Assembly: GCA_028698695.1 (NCBI GenBank)
Contig: JAQVWB010000041.1
Coordinates: 1-11,682, forward strand
Length of the DNA: 11,682 bases
Direction: 5' to 3'
From: Syntrophomonadaceae bacterium
GTDB lineage: Bacteria; Bacillota; Syntrophomonadia; Syntrophomonadales; Syntrophomonadaceae
Shown here: positions 1 to 7,239 of the stretch, piece by piece
Layout: the number at the start of each line of letters is the position of its first letter
Position numbering within the stretch: position 1 is the first letter of the stretch
The notes under the pieces: model-generated
Told to the model about the DNA's origin: nothing
Database searches by the model: none
What the model saw: the letters and a program-made list of their open reading frames with translations, nothing else
Position numbers and translations under genes: made by a program

Positions 1-263
1 CCGCAGCTTTGCCGGCTTTCTTTTCCGGACTGCGTATTTCCGCTACTTATAGCATTATGGCCGCGGTAATAAGCGAATGAGTAGGAGCTCAAAGAGGTTT
101 ACGCTATTACATGACTCTGCAGCAAAAAAGCTTTGCCATTGATCAGGTTTTAGGTGCGGTAGTGATAATATGTTTGCTCAGTTTCATACTGGTAAAAATA
201 GTGGATTTGCTTAATTTTCTATTAATGCCATGGAATCGTCAATCATTAATCATCAAAAATTAA
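1..263 (+). pseudogene. ABC transporter permease, C-terminal part, interrupted by an in-frame TGA
   Basis: Reading from base 3 gives the C-terminal end of a BPD_transp_1-type inner-membrane permease of the SsuC/TauC/ThiX kind. It has the segment LPAFFSGLRISATYSIMAA, then VISE, a TGA stop at 78-80, then VGAQRGLRYYMTLQQ and a last hydrophobic helix (about 153-227), ending at TAA 261-263. Family members have a conserved Trp at the stop position (EW-x-GA followed by a G-L-x-Y motif), so TGG to TGA is the simplest explanation. The 60 codons after the stop remain open and family-like, so the change is recent, is a sequencing error, or is suppressed. The 5' part lies outside the window. It precedes the binding protein and ATPase genes, as expected for the membrane subunit of the same importer. 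If the stop is real, the product loses its last transmembrane segment and transport is probably lost. Confidence 0.8.
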
Positions 264-361
264 TCAATCAGGTCAACTCAGAAAAAATCAGCTTCCAATC
301 TGGTATAGCCCGCTCATTAGCAAAATCTGAATTAACATGATTATTTAGGAGGAATGGAAAA

Positions 362-1357
362 ATGAAAACCCGGTTATCAATTTTTTTAGTAGTATTATTA
401 TTGTTGATTACCCCCCTGGCCGGATGTCAGAATTCGGATTCTACACCCCCAGACAAAACTGAAATGACCGTAATTCTGGACTGGGTCCCCAATACCAACC
501 ATACCGGACTTTATGTGGCTCAGAATCAGGGCTATTTTGCAGATGAAGGGCTGTCCGTGAAAATCATACAACCTTCAGAAGGTGGAGCTTCATCATTAAT
601 AGCTGCCGGACAGGGCGATTTTGGTATAAGTTATCAGGAAGAAGTGACTATTGCCCGTTCCAAAGGTATCCCGGTAGTAGCACTGGCAGCAGTTATTCAG
701 CATAATACTTCCGGTTTTGCCTCCCCGCGGGATAGAAACATCCTGACCCCCAAAGATTTTGAAGGCAAAACTTATGGTGGTTGGGGTTCACCGGCTGAAA
801 CTGCCGTGATTAAAGCCTTGATGAGTAAATATGATGCTGATATCAATAAGGTTAATATGCTAAATATAGGTGATACCGATTATTTTACCAGCATTAAGAC
901 CGGTACTGATTTTGCCTGGATATACTGGGGCTGGACCGGCATTGAATCTGAATTAAAAAATATTGATCTTTCCTTTATACCAGTGCGTGATGAATATCCG
1001 GCCCTGGACTTTTACACTCCGGTAATTATCGCCAATGAAAGTAAAATAGCAGCTGAGCCGTTGCTGGTAGAAAAGTTTATGCGCGCTACCACACGGGGTT
1101 ATGAGTATGCTATTAAAAATCCTGAAAAGTCAGCTGAAATTCTGCTAAAAGCAGTTCCAGAACTGGATCGTGAACTGGTTCTTGCCAGTCAGACTTATCT
1201 GTCCAAAGAATATCAATCTGATGCTTCCCGCTGGGGAGAAATGAAACTATTGGTATGGAAAAATTATGCAGATTTTATGTTCACCAATGGTTTAATCGAT
1301 AAAAATATTAAACCTGAAAAAGCTTTCAGTAACGACTTTCTGCCAGAACGGGAGTAA
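362..1357 (+). CDS. ABC transporter substrate-binding lipoprotein, NMT1/ThiY family
   Basis: This is a periplasmic-binding-protein-type receptor anchored on the outer face of the membrane. It captures the ligand and hands it to the permease encoded just upstream. The N-terminus is a lipoprotein signal: Lys/Arg at 2-4, a hydrophobic core at 5-16 and the lipobox LAGC with the lipidated Cys22. A Ser/Asp/Pro linker follows. The mature protein opens with DWVPNTNHTGLYVA (40-53), the hallmark of the NMT1/THI5-like fold that binds thiamine-pyrimidine precursors such as HMP or formylaminopyrimidine. GGWGSPAE near the middle and DFAWIYWGW are also typical. At 331 aa the length is normal. The ATG start has AGGAGG (347-352) nine bases upstream. 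The ATPase gene follows after 5 bp. The pyrimidine ligand is inferred from family resemblance; related proteins serve riboflavin or other small heterocycles. I saw no TPP riboswitch in the window. Confidence 0.87.
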   Translation: MKTRLSIFLVVLLLLITPLAGCQNSDSTPPDKTEMTVILDWVPNTNHTGLYVAQNQGYFADEGLSVKIIQPSEGGASSLIAAGQGDFGISYQEEVTIARSKGIPVVALAAVIQHNTSGFASPRDRNILTPKDFEGKTYGGWGSPAETAVIKALMSKYDADINKVNMLNIGDTDYFTSIKTGTDFAWIYWGWTGIESELKNIDLSFIPVRDEYPALDFYTPVIIANESKIAAEPLLVEKFMRATTRGYEYAIKNPEKSAEILLKAVPELDRELVLASQTYLSKEYQSDASRWGEMKLLVWKNYADFMFTNGLIDKNIKPEKAFSNDFLPERE

Positions 1358-1362
1358 TTAAT

Positions 1363-2103
1363 TTGGCACAAATCAAACTAAACTCCATATCCAAAACATT
1401 GGATGGATTATTTACTCTTAATAAAGTTTCCATACAGGCTAAACAGGGTGAAACTGTAGTAATTTTAGGTCCCAGTGGTTGTGGTAAAAGCACATTGTTA
1501 AATATTACAGCCGGTTTAATTCCGCCGGATGAAGGGCAGGTCATTATTGACGGACAGGATTGGAGTAATCGTACCGGACGGGTGAGCTATATGCAGCAAA
1601 AAGATTTGTTGTTGCCTTCGCGTACTATCCTGGATAATGTGTCAATTCCCCTGATTCTAAAAGGGATGAACACAAATAAATCCCGAAAGCTGGCCGGCCA
1701 GCATATGGGGGAATTCGGACTGCTGGGTTTTGAAAATTATTATCCCCGTCAGTTATCGGGAGGCATGAAACAGAGAGCTGCTTTGCTGAGGACCTATCTG
1801 TTTGCCAGTGATATTCTGCTTCTGGATGAACCATTTGCCTCCCTGGATGCTATCACCAGCAGAAAAATGCAACTATGGCTGAAAGATTTTGGTCGAAAAC
1901 ATGGTTGTACGATTGTCTTTGTCACGCATGATATTGAAGAGGCCCTGCTGCTGGCAAATCGCATTTATGTATTATCCGCCCGCCCGGCCCGGATAATAAA
2001 GGAAATAATTTTACATGAACCGACCAGCCCAATGAACGCTACGGTTAAAGAAGAAATATTATCTATTTTGGATACTGAAACCGGGGATGATTTTTTTAAA
2101 TAG
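1363..2103 (+). CDS. ABC transporter ATP-binding protein (SsuB/TauB/ThiZ type)
   Basis: This is the cytoplasmic ATPase that powers the importer formed with the upstream permease and binding protein. All nucleotide-binding motifs are intact: Walker A GPSGCGKST (36-44), Q-loop Gln78 or 79, signature LSGGM (131-135), Walker B ILLLDE (151-156), D-loop SLD (160-162) and switch His189 in VTHDIEEA. At 246 aa it has the usual length for the nitrate/sulfonate/taurine-type subfamily. The start is a TTG five bases after the stop of the binding-protein gene, with GGGAG (1350-1354) eight bases upstream, so translation is probably coupled. The 3' end overlaps the convergent activase gene by 8 bp, and the stop codon lies in the loop of a shared hairpin (2081-2118). 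This subunit looks functional although the permease carries a nonsense codon. Confidence 0.9.
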   Translation: MAQIKLNSISKTLDGLFTLNKVSIQAKQGETVVILGPSGCGKSTLLNITAGLIPPDEGQVIIDGQDWSNRTGRVSYMQQKDLLLPSRTILDNVSIPLILKGMNTNKSRKLAGQHMGEFGLLGFENYYPRQLSGGMKQRAALLRTYLFASDILLLDEPFASLDAITSRKMQLWLKDFGRKHGCTIVFVTHDIEEALLLANRIYVLSARPARIIKEIILHEPTSPMNATVKEEILSILDTETGDDFFK

Positions 2104-2126
2104 CCAAAATCTCCCCGGCTGTTTTT
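2081..2126. terminator. Shared hairpin terminator spanning both convergent stop codons
   Basis: CCGGGGA (2081-2087) and GATTTT (2089-2094) pair perfectly with AAAATC (2106-2111) and TCCCCGG (2112-2118). This gives a 13-bp stem with one bulged T at 2088 and an 11-base loop. The loop holds both the ATPase stop (2101-2103) and the activase stop (2096-2098). On the + strand a run of five Ts (2122-2126) follows, which fits a Rho-independent terminator. On the - strand only TTT follows, so termination in that direction is less certain. Confidence 0.62.
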
Positions 2127-3100
2127 CGGCTGGACGGCTGTAAACTGTTTTCCCACTTTTTACAGCGGTCCCCCCAATAAGCTAAAGCTTCCCCATCCCG
2201 GCGAATACAGACTACTTCGCACATATTGGCACAACCGTTGCATTCACGGCTTACGGAGCTGAACTTGCCCTGCAATACAAAATCGTCTCCTTTGAAGTTG
2301 GTAATTTGGCGGTTATGCACAATAACCTCACCAGCCAGATAAGCTGCTCCAATAGCACCCATAACATCATGATGCTCCGGTACCATAACCTGCATGCCGA
2401 GGATTTTTTCAAATGCTTTTCTTATACCCCGATTAGCGGCTACACCACCTTGAAATACTAATGGCTCTTCAATCTTTTTACCTTTACCTACATTATTCAG
2501 ATAATTGCGTGCCAGGGCCTCACATGAGCCCATAACGATATCCTCAAGCGGGTATCCCATTTGCTGTTTGTGTATCATGTCTGATTCTGCAAATACGCCA
2601 CAACGACCGGCAATACGAACCGGACCGGACGAATCCAGTGCTTTGTCTCCAAACTGCTCAATTGGTACTCCCAGTCGGGCGGCCTGCTGGTCCAGAAATG
2701 AACCGGTTCCGGCTGCACAAACTGTATTCATGGCAAAATCATGTACAATGCCATGTTTTAATAAAATCAGCTTGGAATCCTGACCGCCAATTTCAATAAT
2801 AGTTCTTACTTCGGGATATAAATTGGATGCTGCTACCGCATGGGCAGTTATTTCATTTTTTACTACATCGGCTCCCAACATTACTGCAGCCAAAAGCCTT
2901 CCACTACCGGTAGTTCCAACTCCCTTAATCTGCTGATTTTGTGTCAAATCTTTTTTCAATATACTATACCCGGTGCTGATTGCCCGAACCGGATTACCTT
3001 CCGTCCGCAGATAAACTTTTTTGTAAATTTCCCCCTGGGAACCCATTAAAACAAAATTACTGCTTACCGAACCAATATCTACTCCCAGATAAAAGTCCAT
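2096..3100 (-). CDS. Acyl-CoA dehydratase activase-type ATPase (BadF/BadG/BcrA/BcrD, HgdC-like)
   Basis: This is an ASKHA-fold (Hsp70/actin/sugar kinase) ATPase that in characterised relatives carries a [4Fe-4S] cluster across a homodimer. It drives ATP-dependent single-electron transfer to a 2-hydroxyacyl-CoA dehydratase or benzoyl-CoA reductase. Visible motifs are the phosphate-1 loop GVDIGSVSSN (6-15), IEIGGQDSK (102-110), the two expected cluster ligands Cys128 (NTVCAAGTG) and Cys167 (AGRCGVFAES), and the adenosine motif QGGVAANRG (217-225). The core family is about 260 aa. This protein is 334 aa, with a C-terminal tail holding Cys287, 290, 294, 298 and 313, as in the large fused activases. 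The ATG directly abuts the stop of the preceding gene (TAAATG), with GGGAGG upstream, so the two are translationally coupled. No dehydratase subunit gene is in the window, so the reaction served is unknown. Confidence 0.85.
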   Translation of the reverse strand: MDFYLGVDIGSVSSNFVLMGSQGEIYKKVYLRTEGNPVRAISTGYSILKKDLTQNQQIKGVGTTGSGRLLAAVMLGADVVKNEITAHAVAASNLYPEVRTIIEIGGQDSKLILLKHGIVHDFAMNTVCAAGTGSFLDQQAARLGVPIEQFGDKALDSSGPVRIAGRCGVFAESDMIHKQQMGYPLEDIVMGSCEALARNYLNNVGKGKKIEEPLVFQGGVAANRGIRKAFEKILGMQVMVPEHHDVMGAIGAAYLAGEVIVHNRQITNFKGDDFVLQGKFSSVSRECNGCANMCEVVCIRRDGEALAYWGDRCKKWENSLQPSSRKTAGEILAI

Positions 3101-4201
3101 TTAGAATCCTCCCTCTGACATTAATTGCTGGCACTGCTTGCGGTTAAGCATATCTATAAATGCCTCCAGGCGGGTATTGATACCAGCTGAACCGGAATGC
3201 TCATCAAAATACATGGTCATACAGGGTATACCCTGCTCAGTTGATACCTTGCCTAAAATCGATTGGGCTACAATCTCCGGCATACAGGTGAGTGGACCAA
3301 TCTGAATCAAACCGTCATATTTTTGTCGGGCAAAATCTACTGCATAACCAATGGTTTCCTGTCCGTGCCCTCCAACCCAGTGGTTTAGATAAGGTTCAGC
3401 GCAATTGATAATATGTTGGTGATTAGATTTTATCAGCTTTCCCTTTAGCAGATGATCATTAACCCAGTCACTCATATAAATTGAACGACTAATAATGACA
3501 TTCAATTCTCCTAACTGGCGAATAATATTATAGTTGGTACCCGGTTCAAGAATAGTATATACTTCGCCTACCAGGCCAATATTCAGCACCGGTTTATTAT
3601 GTCGTGGTATCTGCTCTATTTCGGTTTCCAATTTCTGCAGCCTCCGGGTTACTTCCCGCTTGCAATCTGCCTCATCAATTTGTTGAAGACCGCGGCTATA
3701 CAAATCATTTACCGCTTGTTTGTCTAATGCCGGACCCAGATAACGCTCATAACATTTTTCCCAATAATCTACAGCTTTAAGCTTATGCCAGGCAAAATTG
3801 ACTGCTTTTCCCATCTGCCATAAGCTAACCTTTTCCCCTATTAGACGCAACTGATTTAACAAATCAGTTATTCGTGATTCGGGGGCTTCCAAAATAACCA
3901 TATCAAAAGTAAAACCCAGGTCGTTTAGAATATCCCTTTCAATCTGAGCATAATAACCAAAGCGGCAGGGTCCCCACCCCCCGGCCATTATTATAGTATC
4001 CGCCCCCAGTTCCAAGGCTTCAATAAAGTTGCCCACATTTACTTTAAGAGGCAAACAGGCAAACTCCGGAGAGTATTTTACCCCTAATTCCAAAGTTCTC
4101 TGACTAACTGGCGGCGGGGGTATGGTTTCAATTTTCAATTCTTTAAATAGTGCCTTTATGGCAATCTGCATATTGCCCATGTGTGGAAAGGTTATCTTCA
4201 T
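3101..4201 (-). CDS. COG3581-type protein, activase-associated, HgdB/BcrC-like fold
   Basis: This matches the COG3581 family, which occurs either as a separate gene or as a domain of giant CoA-enzyme activases. The start MKITFPHMGN is typical. Conserved cysteines are visible at 49 (FACLPLKV), 79 (GWGPCRFGYY), 306 (GPLTCMPE) and 327 (GIPCMTMY), plausible iron-sulfur ligands. The C-terminus has YFDEHSGSAGINTRLEAF, closely resembling the end of the upstream COG3580 product (VDEHSGETGMITRLEAF), so the two are likely distant paralogues acting together. The start codon lies inside the upstream gene, a 59-bp overlap. GAGGAGG is 13 bases before the ATG, a rather long spacing. The stop abuts the ATG of the activase gene. 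Biochemical function is not established; a role in electron transfer or as an acceptor with the activase is inferred. Confidence 0.75.
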   Translation of the reverse strand: MKITFPHMGNMQIAIKALFKELKIETIPPPPVSQRTLELGVKYSPEFACLPLKVNVGNFIEALELGADTIIMAGGWGPCRFGYYAQIERDILNDLGFTFDMVILEAPESRITDLLNQLRLIGEKVSLWQMGKAVNFAWHKLKAVDYWEKCYERYLGPALDKQAVNDLYSRGLQQIDEADCKREVTRRLQKLETEIEQIPRHNKPVLNIGLVGEVYTILEPGTNYNIIRQLGELNVIISRSIYMSDWVNDHLLKGKLIKSNHQHIINCAEPYLNHWVGGHGQETIGYAVDFARQKYDGLIQIGPLTCMPEIVAQSILGKVSTEQGIPCMTMYFDEHSGSAGINTRLEAFIDMLNRKQCQQLMSEGGF

Positions 4202-5165
4202 AAATGTGGTTTTTCCTCCTCAGTAACATATCGCAAAAGGCTTCCAACCGGGTAATCATGCCGGTTTCCCCGCTATGTTCATCAACAGTTAGCAACATGT
4301 AAGGCTTGTCACCTATCTGACGCTCGATTATTTCTCCAATCAAGGAATCCGGACCACAACCAAAACAGGCCAGATAAATTATCCCGTCTATCTCAGGCTG
4401 TTTGGACAAATATATTGCACTGCCAACCATTTTGCGCCCCAGAGTCCAGAATACCCTTTTAGGAATAGCAGTTGCTGCCCTTTCAACCTCATCTTCATCG
4501 AGGGATTCAGGAAACCAGAGCCGGCATCCCATATTACGCAGGCGATTGATCAGATTCATATTAATAACTGAATCATATAGTGAATAACCATGTCCCAAAA
4601 CGCCCAGATTTAGTATCGATGTCTGGAAAGAATGTGTAGCTTTGCCTTCCCATAATTGAATAGCTTCTTCCCGCGTATATCCCTGTCCGGCCAGCGTATC
4701 ACAGAATTTTTGCTCTTCCCGGGCACGCTTTATGGCTTCTCTGATTTTGGATTCACGGGGGGTAAAGAGTTTTCCCAGCTGCAACAAATCCCGTTTCAAA
4801 ATACGGTCACTTTGACTCACATCTACTGTAATATCAATAATGGGCGGCAAATCAGGGATCGATGCACGGATCATATCCGGTAAACCCATAAATTTGGGAC
4901 AGATATAACTTCTATGCTCCACGCTCACCATGCGGGGAATAAATATCCAGTCAAGAGCATAGCGTTTTAATTCCAAAACATGTCCGAAATAAACTTTAAG
5001 CGGAAAACAGATTTCATCTACTGCCGTTCCCACCCCCTGGTCAACAGTTAATCGCGTAGTAGGATTGGAACAGACCACCTCCGCTCCCAGATGATTAAAA
5101 AAAGTTTTCCACCAGGGATAATAATAGTAATAGAACAAACCGTGCGGAATGCCTACTCGTATCAT
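4143..5165 (-). CDS. COG3580 / DUF2229-type activase-associated protein
   Basis: The N-terminus MIRVGIPHGL, a run of Tyr and PWWKTFF (1-23) followed by LGAEVV is the signature of the DUF2229 domain. In large activases this domain sits between the ATPase and HgdB-like parts. Cysteines at 32, 53 (DEICFPLKV), 89 (YICPKF) and in ACFGCGPDS are candidate metal ligands. The C-terminus (VDEHSGETGMITRLEAFCDML) parallels the COG3581 product. Its ATG overlaps the TGA of spoVAF by 4 bp (ATGA), with AGAGGAGG eight bases or so upstream, so it is translated as the next cistron of the spoVA operon. Together with the two downstream genes it forms a split version of the fused COG1924-COG3580-COG3581 protein. 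The function is unproven; any link to spores comes only from operon position. Confidence 0.76.
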   Translation of the reverse strand: MIRVGIPHGLFYYYYYPWWKTFFNHLGAEVVCSNPTTRLTVDQGVGTAVDEICFPLKVYFGHVLELKRYALDWIFIPRMVSVEHRSYICPKFMGLPDMIRASIPDLPPIIDITVDVSQSDRILKRDLLQLGKLFTPRESKIREAIKRAREEQKFCDTLAGQGYTREEAIQLWEGKATHSFQTSILNLGVLGHGYSLYDSVINMNLINRLRNMGCRLWFPESLDEDEVERAATAIPKRVFWTLGRKMVGSAIYLSKQPEIDGIIYLACFGCGPDSLIGEIIERQIGDKPYMLLTVDEHSGETGMITRLEAFCDMLLRRKNHIYEDNLSTHGQYADCHKGTI

Positions 5166-6664
5166 TTTTTGCCTCCTCTTTTAAATGCCGGACCAGGCTG
5201 ACGCCAACTGTCACGGGGGTTTAATACACTGGGCCGCATATTCTGCATTGGAACCGGTGATCGTACCAGTATGGTCTTCAAAGCAGCATAGTTAAAAGGT
5301 ATCAACGGCCATAAATATGGTACCCCAAACGACCTGGTTAATACTGTGCCCAACAATACTAGTAATAATGCGATGATTAAACCTGGCAGACGAAAAATCC
5401 CGGTTGCCAGCAATAGGAATAATCTAATCAACCGGTTGGCCATAGCCATTTCATAACTGGGGGTAGTAAAAGAACCAATAGCCACCACCGCAGTATACAT
5501 AATTACTTCCGGTATAAACATGCCGATTTTCACGGCCACATCTCCAATTAACAATGCGGCAATAACTCCCAGAGCAGTAGCCATTGGCGAAGGAGTATGA
5601 ATAGCTGCCATGCGCATTAAATCTATGGCTAATTCTCCCAGAATAAACTGAAATAACAGTGGAACTTCTCCCATTTCACGAGGACCAATAAAATCAAGGC
5701 TCTGCGGAAGCAATTCCGGAGACAGGGCAAATAATAACCAGATAGGGGTTATAAATATTGAACCGGCAATGGCTATGAACCTTACCCACCGGATATAAAC
5801 TCCAACAGCCGGGTTTTGCCTGTATTCCTCAGCATGCTGTAAATGATGGAAATAGGTACACGGTGCAATCATGACACTGGGCGAAGTATCTACCAGGATT
5901 ATTGCATGACCTTCGGCCAGATGAACTGCAGCCACATCCGGTCTTTCTGTATATCTGACTTTAGGGTAGGGATTCCACCAACTGCCCGGCATAATTAATT
6001 CCTCTACAGCTTTTTCAGCCATGGGGATAGCATCAATATTAATCTGTTCAATTCTGTCTGTGATTTGGTTGACCATCTCCTGATCAGCAATATCATCTAT
6101 ATACATTACAACTACATCAGTTTTCGATCTTTTCCCTACCCGCAACATTTTAACGCGTAATTTGGGGTCTCTTATGCGACGCCTGATGGCAGCGGTATTA
6201 AAAACCAGGGTCTCGGTAAAGCCATCCCTTGAACCTCTTACCACCCTTTCAATATCCGGTTCTTCCGGACTGCGGGCCGGATATTGCCGGGCATCAACAA
6301 TATAGGCCTCATCAATTCCATCTACTATGAACAGAATAGAACCGGATAGAACTGCATACAGCAGTTGATCAACATTTTGCTCAGCAGTTAACTCTATGTA
6401 GGGCAAAGTATTGATCAGTCGGCTTTTTAAATTGGAGCTTAAAAGACCTTCTTTTTTTAATTCTGTTAATGACTGCATAACATGGGTTAATACCTCATCT
6501 TTTATCAACCCATCCAAACATATTAAGGCACTTTTACGCCCGGCAACCGCAAATTCGCGCAGGATAACATCAAAGCTTTCATCCGCTCCCAGTTCCTGGC
6601 TAAACATTTCTATATTTTTTTCATAATGGCGGCTTAAAAAGGTGTTTTTCCCCTTTTTATTCAA
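5162..6664 (-). CDS. spoVAF: Stage V sporulation protein AF (GerA-family membrane protein)
   Basis: This is a GerA-type germinant-receptor A-subunit homologue in the spore inner membrane, linked to the SpoVA Ca-dipicolinate channel during germination. It has a long hydrophilic N-terminal domain (about 1-290), the family motif TERPD...AEGHAIILVDTSP (about 238-262), then a membrane domain with helices near 295-313, 366-378, 383-397 and 415-442. I chose the TTG at 6662-6664, giving 500 aa. It has GGAGG (6673-6677) eight bases upstream, overlaps the spoVAEA stop by 8 bp, and matches the usual length of about 490-500 aa. The open frame extends upstream to 6769, but that would overlap spoVAEA by 113 bp and adds non-family sequence. 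It lies last in the spoVA block, as in Bacillus. Its TGA overlaps the ATG of the COG3580 gene. Confidence 0.9.
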   Translation of the reverse strand: MNKKGKNTFLSRHYEKNIEMFSQELGADESFDVILREFAVAGRKSALICLDGLIKDEVLTHVMQSLTELKKEGLLSSNLKSRLINTLPYIELTAEQNVDQLLYAVLSGSILFIVDGIDEAYIVDARQYPARSPEEPDIERVVRGSRDGFTETLVFNTAAIRRRIRDPKLRVKMLRVGKRSKTDVVVMYIDDIADQEMVNQITDRIEQINIDAIPMAEKAVEELIMPGSWWNPYPKVRYTERPDVAAVHLAEGHAIILVDTSPSVMIAPCTYFHHLQHAEEYRQNPAVGVYIRWVRFIAIAGSIFITPIWLLFALSPELLPQSLDFIGPREMGEVPLLFQFILGELAIDLMRMAAIHTPSPMATALGVIAALLIGDVAVKIGMFIPEVIMYTAVVAIGSFTTPSYEMAMANRLIRLFLLLATGIFRLPGLIIALLLVLLGTVLTRSFGVPYLWPLIPFNYAALKTILVRSPVPMQNMRPSVLNPRDSWRQPGPAFKRGGKK

Positions 6665-7235
6665 GCTTCCCGCCTCCCTGCAGAATATATTCCAGACAGC
6701 GTCGGGTAACAGCTGCCCCGCGCTCCAAACTGTCAAAACCGGCCATCTTCCCGGGATCACCACAACCAACTACCATTACTTCGGGATAGCGGGTTAGTAT
6801 TTCTACCGTATCACCCTTCAGATAAAACTCACCGGGTATGGGAATACCATCCTTGTCAACTGCCAGATACTCAATTTTCCTTCCATCTGCTGTAATTGAA
6901 CAATCAACCGCTACGCCTTTTACACGGGTTTGTGAGGCTACTGCTACCACACCTAAAATTTTAATTTTATCAACCTGACTCATCAGATAACAAATAATTT
7001 CCTCCCCGGGACCAGTTCCTTTTATACCATGGTCGTCTACCATAACAATCACTGGTTCACGAGGGGCCTGTAAAATATAACTCGTAATTTCAGGACCTTT
7101 TATGCGGTCTGCATCCAATGTAGAAAGGATTAGAGGATACAGCTTTAATTCCTGTGCAGCAATTTTAACCGCCTGTTGGGCAGTTGAATCCCCATCAGTA
7201 ACTATAATTACACGAACCCTTTTATCCGGACACAT
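6657..7235 (-). CDS. spoVAEA: Stage V sporulation protein AE, soluble subunit (SpoVAEA)
   Basis: This is the soluble SpoVA subunit, made in the forespore and associated with the spore inner membrane; its molecular role is not settled. Motifs are VIIVTDGD (9-16), the acidic Gly-rich stretch VDDHGIKGTGPGEE and CGDPGKMAGFDSLERGA near the C-terminus, all typical of the family. No membrane segment is evident. I chose ATG 7233-7235 (192 aa). The open frame runs further upstream, but the only candidate start is a TTG without a Shine-Dalgarno, and the family begins just before the TDGD motif. The ATG is 4 bases after the spoVAE stop and lacks a clear Shine-Dalgarno, which suggests termination-reinitiation. 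The 3' end overlaps the TTG start of spoVAF. Confidence 0.87.
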   Translation of the reverse strand: MCPDKRVRVIIVTDGDSTAQQAVKIAAQELKLYPLILSTLDADRIKGPEITSYILQAPREPVIVMVDDHGIKGTGPGEEIICYLMSQVDKIKILGVVAVASQTRVKGVAVDCSITADGRKIEYLAVDKDGIPIPGEFYLKGDTVEILTRYPEVMVVGCGDPGKMAGFDSLERGAAVTRRCLEYILQGGGKLE

Positions 7236-7239
7236 GCAA

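Noticed and set aside
78..80. Selenocysteine or recoded UGA in the permease
   Set aside because: The position is a conserved Trp in the family, not Cys, and no SECIS-like hairpin is evident just downstream. A nonsense mutation or sequence error is simpler.
264..361. TPP riboswitch or other leader before the binding-protein gene
   Set aside because: No THI-box strings such as CTGAGA or the ACCTGA/GGATAATGCC region are present. Apart from the AGGAGG site nothing is recognisable in these 98 bases, and a riboswitch would be expected upstream of the permease, outside the window.
1625..1834. Antisense frames within the ATPase, binding protein, spoVA and sigF genes
   Set aside because: They lack family features and ribosome-binding sites and are shadows of well-supported genes on the other strand.
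6665..6769. Longer N-terminus for spoVAF starting at 6769
   Set aside because: It lies inside spoVAEA, has no family similarity and no ribosome-binding site. The TTG at 6664 has GGAGG at 8 bases.
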